Shown here one piece after another: positions 27,747 through 35,069 of a DNA stretch of 35,069 nucleotides. Within the stretch, counting starts at the first letter, position 1. Every line of letters starts with the position of its first letter. Source of the stretch: Allochromatium warmingii (GTDB lineage Bacteria; Pseudomonadota; Gammaproteobacteria; Chromatiales; Chromatiaceae); the NCBI RefSeq assembly GCF_900107145.1, contig NZ_FNOW01000027.1, positions 1 to 35,069 on the forward strand. Direction: 5' to 3'. The translations under genes were made by a program, and so were the position numbers. The notes under the pieces are model-generated. The model did not search any database, was not told the origin of the DNA, and saw only the letters and a list, made by a program, of their open reading frames with translations.

Positions 27747-28745
27747 ATGGCCGTCTCCATTCGCTCGATTATTCAACAACCGGACAGCATTGCACCCATG
27801 ATTGCAGCGATTGATTTAAACGCGAACCCCTGGCTCTCACATGAGCAACGTTTTTTTGAGCGGCTCGGTGGACGTCTGGATCAAGATACTGTGACTGAAT
27901 ACAGCGCCTGTCATCAAGCCAATGGCAAACAGGTGTTCAGTCACAGTCGTTTATATCAGGGCGAAAAGCTTGATCGGGTGATGGTGAATCGTTATTCATT
28001 GCGTGCAGGGCGCTGGGGATTGGTGATTTTTGCCTATCCGCGCCTCGCTTATGATATTCCGGCACTGCTGCTGCATGTTGGCGGTCAGCCGCCGGAACGC
28101 ACATTATTAACGCTCGATCTTGCGCCCTGTTCTAATACGTTGGATTTAGAGCCTTTTGCTCAGATTGCCCGCATTCAGCGAGCCGCATTGCAATTGCCAG
28201 ATGAGAGTTTGCCACTGCTGGAAGCAGTAACATCACCATACTTGCTGCATTGTTCATTCAAGCCGCTGACACCAGAACAATTTTTCACCGCCTTTGATGC
28301 GGTGCTTGAATGCTGGTGCGGTTATCTGGATCGAACGTTGAGCGATTTAATTCCCGAATCACAGGATGCCCGCCGTGCTCGGATTCTGGAATTAAAACGG
28401 GTGATTTTTGAGAATGATCCAGCGTTTCCGGTTTTTACGCAGTCATTTGGTAAAACCATGTCGGATACGTTGGCTGAGGCCGCATTTGGCGGAACGCCGG
28501 GTTTGACGCTGCATGAATTTCAGGATGTGCCGCCGCCAGCGGTTGGGCATTGGGCAAATAAAAAACTCGGATTGGTGTGGAATGCCGATGCGCAACAGCG
28601 GGTTGGCGAAGCGCCGGCAATTATTCGGCCGATGATTCGGCGTATTATTGAAAAAGATGCGGCAAAAGCGGAATTGAGTCGAATTACCGTTGAATTTGTG
28701 CGGCAGTGTGAGCAGAAATACTGGACGGGCGGGAGTGGCGCTTAA
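27747..28745 (+). CDS. Two-domain protein: bilin-reductase (FDBR)-like fold plus PCP_red-like C-terminal domain
   Basis: Function unknown. The 332-aa sequence splits in two. Residues about 25-250 resemble ferredoxin-dependent bilin reductases (PcyA/HY2 superfamily): VIFAYPRLAYDIPALLLH (93-110) followed by LLTLDLAP (120-127) corresponds to the PcyA central sheet, YLLHCSF (165-171) to its later strand, and ENDPAFPVFTQSFG (222-235) to the PcyA KND...AFGEAW helix region. The PcyA catalytic Asp105 aligns with H110 and His88 with a Val, so bilin reduction by the known mechanism is doubtful. Residues about 276-325 fit the PCP_red domain found at the end of protochlorophyllide reductase BchB/ChlB: W278, A282, P290, R294, E302, A305, I313-T314, E316. 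The ATG directly follows the lon TAG. Assignments come from remembered alignments and need profile searches. Confidence 0.6.
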   Translation: MAVSIRSIIQQPDSIAPMIAAIDLNANPWLSHEQRFFERLGGRLDQDTVTEYSACHQANGKQVFSHSRLYQGEKLDRVMVNRYSLRAGRWGLVIFAYPRLAYDIPALLLHVGGQPPERTLLTLDLAPCSNTLDLEPFAQIARIQRAALQLPDESLPLLEAVTSPYLLHCSFKPLTPEQFFTAFDAVLECWCGYLDRTLSDLIPESQDARRARILELKRVIFENDPAFPVFTQSFGKTMSDTLAEAAFGGTPGLTLHEFQDVPPPAVGHWANKKLGLVWNADAQQRVGEAPAIIRPMIRRIIEKDAAKAELSRITVEFVRQCEQKYWTGGSGA

Positions 28746-28750
28746 GATTG

Positions 28751-28856
28751 ATTTAGACAGGATTAACAGGATTAACAGGATTAATTAAAAAATAAATCCA
28801 AAACTGTCTTAAAAAATCCTGTTAATCTTGAAACATCAGGTTAATCCTGTCTAAAT
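28751..28856. repeat. CAGGATTAACAG-type palindromic repeat after the lon operon
   Basis: Perfect 17-bp arms ATTTAGACAGGATTAAC (28751-28767) and GTTAATCCTGTCTAAAT (28840-28856) enclose a second inner pair of CAGGATTAA / AATCCTGTTAATC words. Within the left arm ACAGGATTA repeats three times with a 9-base period. It begins 6 bases after the stop and may serve as a transcript-end structure. Confidence 0.92.
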
Positions 28857-29069
28857 CTGCGCCTGACTCTCTTGCTTTAACTGCCGTTTTACCACTTGCT
28901 GAAGAACCTCGCACGGCATTCGACGAATAGGCGGCTTGTCTACATATTGTTTGCGCAACGAAGAGCAGTTGCCCGCTGATGCGCGATCTGGTACTTAAGC
29001 ACGCTTTCTCGGCACGGGCCGCTGGCGGAGGTCGCGTTCGCGCCGCAGGGAGCCACTGAGCATCCAAAA
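28857..29069. other. Intergenic region upstream of dksA
   Basis: No gene is supported; the antisense frame through here is a shadow of dksA. It should contain the dksA promoter, but no convincing -35/-10 pair is identified. Confidence 0.5.
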
Positions 29070-29102
29070 AACCGCACGCTGACCGACTGCGCCAGCGCGG
29101 TT
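29070..29102 (+). promoter_or_regulatory. Hairpin in the dksA leader next to the ribosome binding site
   Basis: AACCG/CGCTG (29070-29081, with a 2-base bulge) pairs with CAGCGCGGTT (29093-29102), a 10-bp stem with an 11-base loop ending two bases before the strong CAGGAGGAG site (29105-29113). It could affect translation start; there is no T-run, so it is not a simple terminator. Confidence 0.35.
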
Positions 29103-29123
29103 CACAGGAGGAGTTACAATACC

Positions 29124-29558
29124 ATGACCGCAACACGTCAACAGACTGCCGAGGGCTATTCCTTCGCACCCTACCAAGCTGGTAGCGACGAGGAATACAT
29201 GAACGCCGATCAAGAGGCGCATTTCCGCGAAATTCTGCTCGACTGGAAACGCTCGCTGATGGAAGAAGTGGATCGCACCGTGCATCACATGCAGGACGAG
29301 GCGACTAACTTCCCCGATCCCAATGATCGTGCGACCCAAGAATCGGAATTTAGCCTTGAGCTGCGTACCCGCGACCGCGAGCGCAAGCTGATTAAGAAGA
29401 TCGACGAGGCGCTCGACCGGCTCGACAATCACGACTACGGCTATTGTGAAGCCTGTGGTGTGGAGATCGGCATTCGGCGTCTGGAAGCACGTCCGACGGC
29501 AACCCTCTGCATCGACTGCAAAACGCTCGACGAAATCCGCGAAAAACAGCGCGGCTGA
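29124..29558 (+). CDS. dksA: RNA polymerase-binding transcription factor DksA
   Basis: This 144-aa protein inserts its coiled-coil tip into the RNA polymerase secondary channel and works with ppGpp in the stringent response. The tip residues D65, D68 and A70 (in DPNDRA) match E. coli D71, D74 and A76. The zinc finger has four Cys: C108, C111, C129, C132, so it is the zinc-binding, not the redox-insensitive C-minus, type. The [15 protein letters not shown] helix is typical. ATG 29124 follows a strong GGAGGAG. gluQ follows after 11 bases, as in E. coli (dksA-gluQ). Confidence 0.97.
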   Translation: MTATRQQTAEGYSFAPYQAGSDEEYMNADQEAHFREILLDWKRSLMEEVDRTVHHMQDEATNFPDPNDRATQESEFSLELRTRDRERKLIKKIDEALDRLDNHDYGYCEACGVEIGIRRLEARPTATLCIDCKTLDEIREKQRG

Positions 29559-29569
29559 GTGTTTTTGTC

Positions 29570-30505
29570 ATGAACGGCGAAGCCGCAGCGGTCGCGTCCA
29601 GCTACCGAGGCCGCTTCGCCCCCTCCCCGACCGGCCCCCTGCATTTCGGCTCGCTACTGGCAGCAGTGGCCAGCTATGCCGATGCCCGCGCTCATAACGG
29701 CATCTGGCTGTTGCGCATCGAAGACCTCGACCGCCCGCGAACCGTCCCCGGCGCTGCCGCTGCCATTCAGCGCACCCTGCACGCCTTCGGCTGTGACTGG
29801 GATGAACCCATCGTGTTTCAACACACCCGCCACGCTGCCTATGATGCCGCACTCGCGCAGTTAGCGGCGCTCGGGCTGGTGTATGCGTGCGGATGTAGCC
29901 GCGCTGAAATCGCCGCCCACGCCCGTCAGGGACTAGAGGGGCCGATCTATCCCGGTACCTGTCGTGCGGGTCTGCCACCCGGACGCCGAGCGCGGAGTCT
30001 GCGGCTGCGCACGACCGCCAAGCCGATTGATGTGGTAGATCGCATTCAGGGCAAACAGGGTCATGTGGTCGCCGAGGCGATTGGGGATTTTGTTCTACGT
30101 CGCGCCGACGGACTCCACGCCTATCAGCTTGCGGTAGTGGTTGACGATGCGTGGCAGGGCATCACACAGGTGGTACGCGGCGCGGATCTGTTGCTCTCCA
30201 CGCCGCGTCAGATTGGGCTGCAACGGGCGCTTGGGCTACCGACGCCCGGTTATGCGCATATTCCGCTGCTGCTCGATCAACAGGGGCGCAAATTGAGCAA
30301 ATCGCTGGCTGCTGCGCCCATCACTGACACTGACCCGCTGCCCGCACTCCGGCTGGCGTGGCGGCTGTTGGGTCAAGAACCGCTCGATCCGGTCAGATCG
30401 GTGCGGGACTTTTGGCAGCGGGCGGCGGGTTGCTGGTGTATAGAGCGTGTTCCGGCGTGTTTGCAGCTTATGTCAGGCGTAGGCGATGAGGTTAAGATTG
30501 GCTGA
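29570..30505 (+). CDS. gluQ: Glutamyl-Q tRNA(Asp) synthetase
   Basis: This 311-aa truncated glutamyl-tRNA synthetase paralogue attaches Glu to queuosine in the tRNA-Asp anticodon. It has the N-terminal RFAPSPTGPLHFGSL block, the HIGH-like GPLHFG (22-27), a zinc site made by CGCSRAEI and YPGTC, and the KLSKS motif near residue 241. It lacks the anticodon-binding domain, which defines the family. It forms an operon with dksA. The ATG at 29570 has only a weak binding site, so translation may depend on coupling to dksA. Confidence 0.94.
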   Translation: MNGEAAAVASSYRGRFAPSPTGPLHFGSLLAAVASYADARAHNGIWLLRIEDLDRPRTVPGAAAAIQRTLHAFGCDWDEPIVFQHTRHAAYDAALAQLAALGLVYACGCSRAEIAAHARQGLEGPIYPGTCRAGLPPGRRARSLRLRTTAKPIDVVDRIQGKQGHVVAEAIGDFVLRRADGLHAYQLAVVVDDAWQGITQVVRGADLLLSTPRQIGLQRALGLPTPGYAHIPLLLDQQGRKLSKSLAAAPITDTDPLPALRLAWRLLGQEPLDPVRSVRDFWQRAAGCWCIERVPACLQLMSGVGDEVKIG

Positions 30506-30546
30506 TTTACGATGCGTCGATAACGGCGCAACCTGTGGGTCACGTA

Positions 30547-30858
30547 TTAGTTGGAATGATGGATCGGTTGAGCAATCAATTTAACCCCTAATGCTTGACA
30601 GACTCGGTTTACAGTATCGAAATGCGGTTGTGCATTCGGACGTAAGGCTCGATAGAGTGTTTCGCGTGTTAATCCCGATGCACTCGCAATATCCGTCATA
30701 CCGCATGCGCGTGCTACGATTCCGAGTGCGTGTGCAAGTTCAGATGGATCGCCTTCTTCAATGACGAGCGTCAGGTAAGCGGCGATATCAGCTTCATCTT
30801 TTAGATGTTCAGCTGGGTCAAAGTCAGGTAAATCCGCAATGCAAATTGTATCGTTCAT
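30547..30858 (-). CDS. HigA-like antitoxin (addiction-module antidote, XRE type)
   Basis: This 103-aa protein has a short N-terminal part (DFDPAEHLKDEADIAAYL) typical of the addiction-module antidote family, then a helix-turn-helix (GMTDIASASGLTRETLYRAL) and the closing HFDTVNRVCQALGVKL. It should bind the toxin encoded just upstream and repress the operon. It starts 3 bases after the toxin stop, so the two are co-translated. Order toxin then antitoxin is that of higBA-type loci. It converges with gluQ. Confidence 0.88.
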   Translation of the reverse strand: MNDTICIADLPDFDPAEHLKDEADIAAYLTLVIEEGDPSELAHALGIVARACGMTDIASASGLTRETLYRALRPNAQPHFDTVNRVCQALGVKLIAQPIHHSN

Positions 30859-30861
30859 TGA

Positions 30862-31158
30862 TCAGTCCTCAATCTGGGCGGCGCATTCAATCGCTTTAGC
30901 GATATCAGCCGCTTGAGTCGATTTATCACCGCCACCCAGCATAACAATCAATACGGTACCGCGCTGAACGTAATACAGTCGCCAACCAGGGCCAAAATGT
31001 TCACGCATCTCGAAAACGCCTGCTCCAACCGCTTTGATGTCTCCAAGTTGACCGCAACTTGCTCGATCAAGACGACGATTAAGACGCATGCGCGTGTTGC
31101 GATCTTTTAGGCCATCGAGCCACGCGGCAAATTCATCAGTACGCTTGATTGTCAACAT
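30862..31158 (-). CDS. HigB/RelE-like toxin (addiction-module killer protein)
   Basis: This 98-aa protein matches the RelE/ParE superfamily addiction-module killer group: an N-terminal helix pair (FAAWLDGLKDRNTRMRLNRRLDRA), then VFEMREHFGPGWRLYYV and VLIVMLGGGDKSTQAADIAKA. Relatives are ribosome-dependent mRNA endonucleases, but no activity can be inferred from single residues. It directly precedes its antitoxin. The pair lies downstream of an SrmB-like helicase on the same strand with a 20-base gap. Confidence 0.88.
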   Translation of the reverse strand: MLTIKRTDEFAAWLDGLKDRNTRMRLNRRLDRASCGQLGDIKAVGAGVFEMREHFGPGWRLYYVQRGTVLIVMLGGGDKSTQAADIAKAIECAAQIED

Positions 31159-31178
31159 ATAATTATTGGTTACAGCTG

Positions 31179-32558
31179 CTAGGATGCAGTTGAGTCCTCA
31201 TCCGGCTTGCCCCCCACATCACGCCCGCGCCGTGTCAGTGGCGCATGACCGGCCTCCTGCGCCTGTACGCTCGCTGGCACGCGCCGCTTGCCGATGTTTT
31301 TACGGTCACGCAGACGTTCCTTCTTGCGCGGTTGCTCGGTAACAGCAGCCGTCGCCTTGCGTTTAGCACTCGTCGCGGTTGGCTTGCTCGGCTTTTTGCG
31401 TTTAACTGGCCCCTTAAAACTGGCCTTGAGGCCGGTGATGTCACGCTGCTCAACAGTTAAATTGAGATAGCGGGTAATGCTCTCCATGCGGTTCCATTCT
31501 TGCGGACTGACCAGCGAAATCGCCACCCCAGCTTCCCCAGCCCGCCCGGTGCGACCAGTGCGATGCAGATAATCATCGCCGCTACGTGGCAAGTCGAAAT
31601 TAAACACGCGCTGCACGCCGGGGACATCGAGACCACGCGCCGCGAGATCGGTCGCAATTAGCGTGCTCACCCGCCCGCTATGCAGCAGCCCCATCACGCG
31701 ATTGCGTTCGCGTTGATCGAGTTCACCATGCAGCACCGCGACCCGCTGCTGTTGACCTTGCAGAAAATTGCCCAGCGCCTCGGCACCAGCACGGGTATTG
31801 GTGAAAATGACGGCTTTATCATAGGTTTCATTACGCAACAGCCACAGCACTTGCTCGCGCTTGTGTTCAATGCCATCACTTAAAAACAGCCAATGCGCAA
31901 TATCGGGATGTTGCTGGCGCACCGCATCAATCTCGACGCGCTGCGGGTTGCGCAACAGCCGCTCGGTGATCGGGCGCAGGCCGCGATGGTCGAGCGTCGC
32001 CGAAAACAGCAGCGATTGACGTTGCGGACGGCTATAGCGAATGATCGCCAGCACATCATCAGCAAACCCCATGTCGAGCATCCGGTCGGCTTCGTCGAGC
32101 ACGAGAAATTCCAGATCGTGCAGATCGGCCTGACCGGTTTCGAGAAATTCCAGCAGCCGCCCCGGAGTAGCGACCAAGATTTCAGGATTTTTGCGCAGGG
32201 TTGCAATCTGATGCGCTTTAGATTCGCCGCCGGTAATCACGCCGCTCTGAAGGCGTGTATAGCTACCGAGACGCATAAAATGAATATGAATCTGTCGCGC
32301 CAGCTCACGGGTTGGCACCAGAATCAGGGCACGGGTGCTCCCGTCGCGGCGCGGTGCATCGAGAAACCGCTGCATGATCGGCAGCAAAAATGCCGCCGTT
32401 TTGCCGGAACCGGTCGCGGCTGACACCAGCAAATCGAGACCATCCATCGCCAGCGGAATCACCTGCGCCTGTACCGGAGTCGCGGTTGCATAGCCTTCGT
32501 TGGCTAAACCGCGCATCAGTGCGTCAGGGAGGAGTAATTCAGAGAAGTGTGTGTTCAT
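31179..32558 (-). CDS. srmB: DEAD-box ATP-dependent RNA helicase, SrmB-like
   Basis: This helicase of about 459 aa has a full two-domain core: Q-motif region (ATPVQAQVIP), motif I AATGSGKT, Ia PTRELA, motif II VLDEAD, motif III SAT, ATDLAARGLDVP and motif VI HRTGRTGR. The basic tail (about 380-459) carries RDRKNIGKRR, nearly the same as the end of E. coli SrmB, which helps assemble the large ribosomal subunit; this is why SrmB is preferred over RhlE. ATG 32558 gives an N-terminus (MNTHFSEL) like SrmB; a longer in-frame ATG at 32597 is less likely. No clear Shine-Dalgarno site. Confidence 0.88.
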   Translation of the reverse strand: MNTHFSELLLPDALMRGLANEGYATATPVQAQVIPLAMDGLDLLVSAATGSGKTAAFLLPIMQRFLDAPRRDGSTRALILVPTRELARQIHIHFMRLGSYTRLQSGVITGGESKAHQIATLRKNPEILVATPGRLLEFLETGQADLHDLEFLVLDEADRMLDMGFADDVLAIIRYSRPQRQSLLFSATLDHRGLRPITERLLRNPQRVEIDAVRQQHPDIAHWLFLSDGIEHKREQVLWLLRNETYDKAVIFTNTRAGAEALGNFLQGQQQRVAVLHGELDQRERNRVMGLLHSGRVSTLIATDLAARGLDVPGVQRVFNFDLPRSGDDYLHRTGRTGRAGEAGVAISLVSPQEWNRMESITRYLNLTVEQRDITGLKASFKGPVKRKKPSKPTATSAKRKATAAVTEQPRKKERLRDRKNIGKRRVPASVQAQEAGHAPLTRRGRDVGGKPDEDSTAS

Positions 32559-32605
32559 GGGATGAAACATACCACCAAACCAGCGGTGTGAGCGCACATC
32601 AGCAC

Positions 32606-32824
32606 TTAATCTTCACCAATCACTCGCGTTTCGCGTGGCGTTGACAGCAACCGCTCGGCCTCACCCTGCTGGTGCGCAAAGACCAAGCGATATTCCACGC
32701 CCGTATCCGGTGGCTCGGCGTGACGGCGCTCGCGCACCAGATCGCGGGCGTGCTGATAGTGCGCGACCGTATCGAGATAAGTCAATTGACGCGGCGGCGC
32801 GATCTTATAAATAAAGTACGGCAT
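32606..32824 (-). CDS. Small conserved protein of unknown function
   Basis: This 72-aa soluble protein begins MPYFIYKI and ends STPRETRVIGED. I recognise the pattern as a conserved hypothetical in beta- and gammaproteobacteria, without a known function. It is rich in Arg and Glu with no signal or membrane segment. A strong AGGAGG lies 10 bases before the ATG at 32824, so it is a real gene despite its size. It is the nearest gene upstream of the helicase, 47 bases away, and may share its transcript. Confidence 0.85.
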   Translation of the reverse strand: MPYFIYKIAPPRQLTYLDTVAHYQHARDLVRERRHAEPPDTGVEYRLVFAHQQGEAERLLSTPRETRVIGED

Positions 32825-32856
32825 CTTGCAGCTTCCTCCTAGAGTAGGTTCATGAA

Positions 32857-32946
32857 TAGACAGGATTAACAGGATTTCACAGGATAGACCGGATTAAATA
32901 GGTGTTTTTATCCGGTTAATCTTGAAAATCCTGTTCATCCTGTCTA
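32857..32946. repeat. CAGGATTAACAG-type palindromic repeat upstream of the small conserved gene
   Basis: TAGACAGGATTAACAGGATT (32857-32876) and AATCCTGTTCATCCTGTCTA (32927-32946) are inverted complements at 19 of 20 positions, with an inner CCGGATTAA / TTTATCCGG pair. It lies between the pentapeptide-repeat gene and the small conserved gene, both on the minus strand. Confidence 0.92.
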
Positions 32947-32981
32947 ATTAAAGCGTTGCTCCAAAAACCCCTTAATTGGGT

Positions 32982-33836
32982 TCAGCGCAGATTTTGCTTA
33001 TAGCTCGGAACCTGCGCATTGCGGGCTTTAGAAACGTTAGCAAATTCCAGCGTCACGCTCGCCAGCTCGACGCCAGCAAAATCGGCATTGGTCAGATCAG
33101 CACGATGCAAAATTGACCCGCCGAGGCTGGCATTGGTCAGATCAACATTGGTGAGATTGGCGTGACGGAAGTTCGTATCTTGCGCCAAAATGCCGCGCAG
33201 TCGCGCACCATTGAGATTCGCACCCTCCAGATTGGCCAGATTGAGCACGGTAAAACCGTCAGCGGTGGTGCTAGTCAGATCGGCGTGACTGAGATTGGCG
33301 CGGACTAAATTGGCGTCATTAAGATGACAGTCGCGCAAATCCGCATCCGATAAATCTGCCTCGCGCAGATTGGCGCGGATAAAAAGCGCGTGTATGGCTT
33401 TGACCGCGCGCAGATCGCTGCCGTGAAAATCGGTGCTGCGCAAATCGGCATGGCTCAAGTCCGCGCCCTGTAGATTGGCGTAACGAATCTCGACGCCACG
33501 CAGATCGGCCTGTGCCAGTCGCGCTCCGGCGAGATTGACATGATTGAGCATCGCCGAGCGTGCCGGATGTTCCGAGCCAAGACGGGCGCGGGTGAGATCG
33601 GCGTTGCTCAAATCAGCTTGCTTGAGATGAGCGCCGATCAAAATGGCATCAACCAACCGTGCTCCGGCGAGACACGCGCCATCCAAATCGCTGGAGGTCA
33701 GGTTAGCGCCACTCAAATCCATCCCGCGCAAATCTGCGCCACTTAATTGCATGTCGCGCAAATCTGCGCCAACCAACGACTCGGTAGCGATGGTTTCCAG
33801 AATCGCGCCGGTTTCACGATGTTTAATTTCAACCAT
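32982..33836 (-). CDS. Pentapeptide-repeat protein
   Basis: This protein of about 284 aa consists, after a ~25-residue head (MVEIKHRETGAILETIATES), almost entirely of A(D/N)LXX pentapeptide repeats over roughly 240 residues, which form a right-handed square beta helix. A short interruption (GSEHPARSAML) breaks the pattern near a third of the way. There is no signal peptide. Functions in the family vary: some are DNA-mimicking gyrase protectors (Qnr/MfpA), most are unknown, so none is assigned. The start at ATG 33836 is favoured over ATG 33926, which would overlap the divergent holA gene. Confidence 0.85.
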   Translation of the reverse strand: MVEIKHRETGAILETIATESLVGADLRDMQLSGADLRGMDLSGANLTSSDLDGACLAGARLVDAILIGAHLKQADLSNADLTRARLGSEHPARSAMLNHVNLAGARLAQADLRGVEIRYANLQGADLSHADLRSTDFHGSDLRAVKAIHALFIRANLREADLSDADLRDCHLNDANLVRANLSHADLTSTTADGFTVLNLANLEGANLNGARLRGILAQDTNFRHANLTNVDLTNASLGGSILHRADLTNADFAGVELASVTLEFANVSKARNAQVPSYKQNLR

Positions 33837-33888
33837 AATCCTAGCGTGCCCCACGGGGTGACGGGTGTGTGTTGACGGAAAATATATC

Positions 33889-34899
33889 ATGGCTATTCGT
33901 TTGAACGAGCTTGGCTCCAAACTCAAAGCTGGACTCGCGCCTGTGTATCTGCTTTGCGGCGATGAACCCTATCAATTCGGCGAAGCGGCGCGATTGGTGC
34001 GCGAGGCGGCGCGGCGAGCGGGATTCAATGAGCGTGAAATTCTCGATACCGAGGGTCAATTTCAATGGGCGGCGCTGGCAGCGGCGGCGGATGCGCTATC
34101 GCTGTTTTCAGCGCGGCGTTTGCTCGAATTGCGGGTTGCCAATGGCAAAGTCGGTAAAGAGGGCAGTGAGGCGATTCGTGCTTATTGCGAGCGTCCGAGT
34201 CCCGATAATGTATTGCTGATTCTCGCGCCCGGAATGGAGCGCAAAGAATTACAGGCGGTGTGGGTCAAGCGCATCGAATCACTTGGCGTGATTGTTCAAG
34301 TATGGCCGATGAAAGAGCGCGAGCTAGAAAGCTGGGTCACGCAGCGGCTACAAGCGAATAGCTTTCAGCCGGGCGCGGGGGTAGCGGCGCTATTAGCCGA
34401 GCGTTCCGAAGGCAATTTACTTGCAGCGGTGCAGGAGATTGAAAAACTGCGCTTGCTGCATGAAGCAGGCCCGCTTGAATTAGATGATTTACTCGGTAAT
34501 TTAGCGGACAGTGCGCGTTTTGATTTATTTGCGCTCACCGATGCGGCACTGAATGGAGATCGAGCGCGGGTGCAGCGGGTCTTGTCCGTGCTTAAAGCGG
34601 AGGGGACAGCGGATGTATTAGTGCTGTGGGTGCTGGCGCGTGAATTACGGCTCTTAGCTGAAGCGGCAGGGGCATTAGCGCGGCGCATGTCATTGGAGCC
34701 AATTTATACCAAACATCGCGTACCGCGAATGCGTCAAGAACTGATAGACCGGGCGGTGCGGCGGTTATCACCTAAACGTCTGCGCGAGCTATTAGCGCAA
34801 TGCGCTCATGTTGATCGGGCAATTAAAGGGATTGATTCCGGTGATTCTTGGCAACAGTTAGCGGTGATTGCGGATGGGGTGAGTGGTGGGGTGGTGTGA
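33889..34899 (+). CDS. holA: DNA polymerase III subunit delta
   Basis: This 336-aa clamp-loader subunit opens the beta sliding clamp. Typical features are the start LNELGSKLKAGLAPVYLLCGDEPY, the clamp-contacting region around ALSLFSARRLLELR, then TQRLQANSF...LLAERSEGNLLAAVQEIEKL and the C-terminal collar domain with FALTDAALNGD and LARELRLL. ATG 33889 has GGAAA eight bases upstream; the in-frame ATG at 33865 is less likely. In E. coli holA sits between lptE and nadD; here its neighbours are a divergent pentapeptide gene and a restriction-type methyltransferase, so the usual context is lost. Confidence 0.94.
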   Translation: MAIRLNELGSKLKAGLAPVYLLCGDEPYQFGEAARLVREAARRAGFNEREILDTEGQFQWAALAAAADALSLFSARRLLELRVANGKVGKEGSEAIRAYCERPSPDNVLLILAPGMERKELQAVWVKRIESLGVIVQVWPMKERELESWVTQRLQANSFQPGAGVAALLAERSEGNLLAAVQEIEKLRLLHEAGPLELDDLLGNLADSARFDLFALTDAALNGDRARVQRVLSVLKAEGTADVLVLWVLARELRLLAEAAGALARRMSLEPIYTKHRVPRMRQELIDRAVRRLSPKRLRELLAQCAHVDRAIKGIDSGDSWQQLAVIADGVSGGVV

Positions 34900-34974
34900 G
34901 GGAATAGAGCAAAATATGGCTATGCTGCCAAATGATTATGATGCAGTGATGCGGTGAATATGAGGTTTGATGCA

Positions 34975-35069
34975 ATGACAGCCGATGAATTTATTGCCAC
35001 TTGGCAATCCAGTCCGCTCAATGAGCGGCAAGGTGCGCAATCGTATTTTAATGATTTATGCGATCTGTT
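34975..35069 (+). CDS. Start of an MmeI/type IIL-like DNA methyltransferase (partial)
   Basis: Only the first 31 residues are in the window, reading MTADEFIATW then QSSPLNERQG, AQSYFNDLCDL. This closely follows the N-terminus of large class I DNA methyltransferases of the MmeI/YeeA type, such as the fused restriction-modification enzymes, in which a FI..W..S.L.ER...Q..F.DLC pattern is common. GAGG lies nine bases before ATG 34975; an in-frame ATG at 34960 is possible. The call rests on a short stretch, so domain order and activity cannot be judged. Confidence 0.6.
   Translation, partial: MTADEFIATWQSSPLNERQGAQSYFNDLCDL

Noticed and set aside
28995-29432. Antisense frame of 145 aa covering dksA and its leader
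   Set aside because: dksA is certain from its zinc finger and coiled-coil tip, and the antisense frame has no binding site or known motif.

Overview
The window looks like a chromosome segment of a gammaproteobacterium with a fairly high GC content. The evidence is a set of ordinary housekeeping genes with gammaproteobacterial-type sequences: an AlaC-like aminotransferase, homoserine dehydrogenase, dapB, a linked dksA-gluQ pair, an SrmB-like helicase with the E. coli-type C-terminal tail, Lon, YchF and holA. Many gaps carry CAGGATTAACAGG-type palindromic repeats, which I associate with environmental gammaproteobacteria such as the Competibacter group. That placement is an inference from memory.

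Layout. 1-905: degraded TnpB-type element. 1000-4558: HIT protein, alaC, a terminator, a small hicB-hicA toxin-antitoxin pair, then hom. 4555-5355 (minus): inositol-monophosphatase-family enzyme. 5423-7348: manC between copies of the palindromic repeat, three of them in tandem with a 97-bp period. 7415-8506: ychF. 8566-10299 (minus): CPA1 cation/proton antiporter bracketed by a second hairpin repeat family. 10469-14828: two-gene RND efflux operon. 14929-18946: dapB, cobL and a diguanylate cyclase, closely packed. 18961-24942 (minus): cobB, an NAD-dependent epimerase, two GT2 glycosyltransferases, an exported Gly/Tyr/Pro-rich protein and hypB. 25299-28745: lon and a directly abutting gene for a two-domain protein. 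29124-30505: dksA and gluQ. 30547-31158 (minus): higB-higA-type pair. 31179-33836 (minus): SrmB-like helicase, a small conserved protein and a pentapeptide-repeat protein. 33889-34899: holA. 34975-end: start of a probable MmeI/type IIL-like DNA methyltransferase.

The most unusual item is the gene at 27747-28745. Its first ~250 residues read like the ferredoxin-dependent bilin reductase fold (PcyA/HY2 superfamily). Its last ~50 residues match the helical C-terminal domain of light-independent protochlorophyllide reductase subunit B (PCP_red). Both are tetrapyrrole-associated modules, but the Asp and His that serve catalysis in PcyA are not at the expected places, and the gene is stop-to-start coupled to lon. 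No photosynthesis gene is present in the window.

Other points of interest: a Fanzor-like shift of the RuvC glutamate in the TnpB remnant, an orphan HypB with its histidine stretch at the C-terminus instead of near the N-terminus, a cyclase gene coupled to a cobalamin gene, and two families of dispersed intergenic hairpins.
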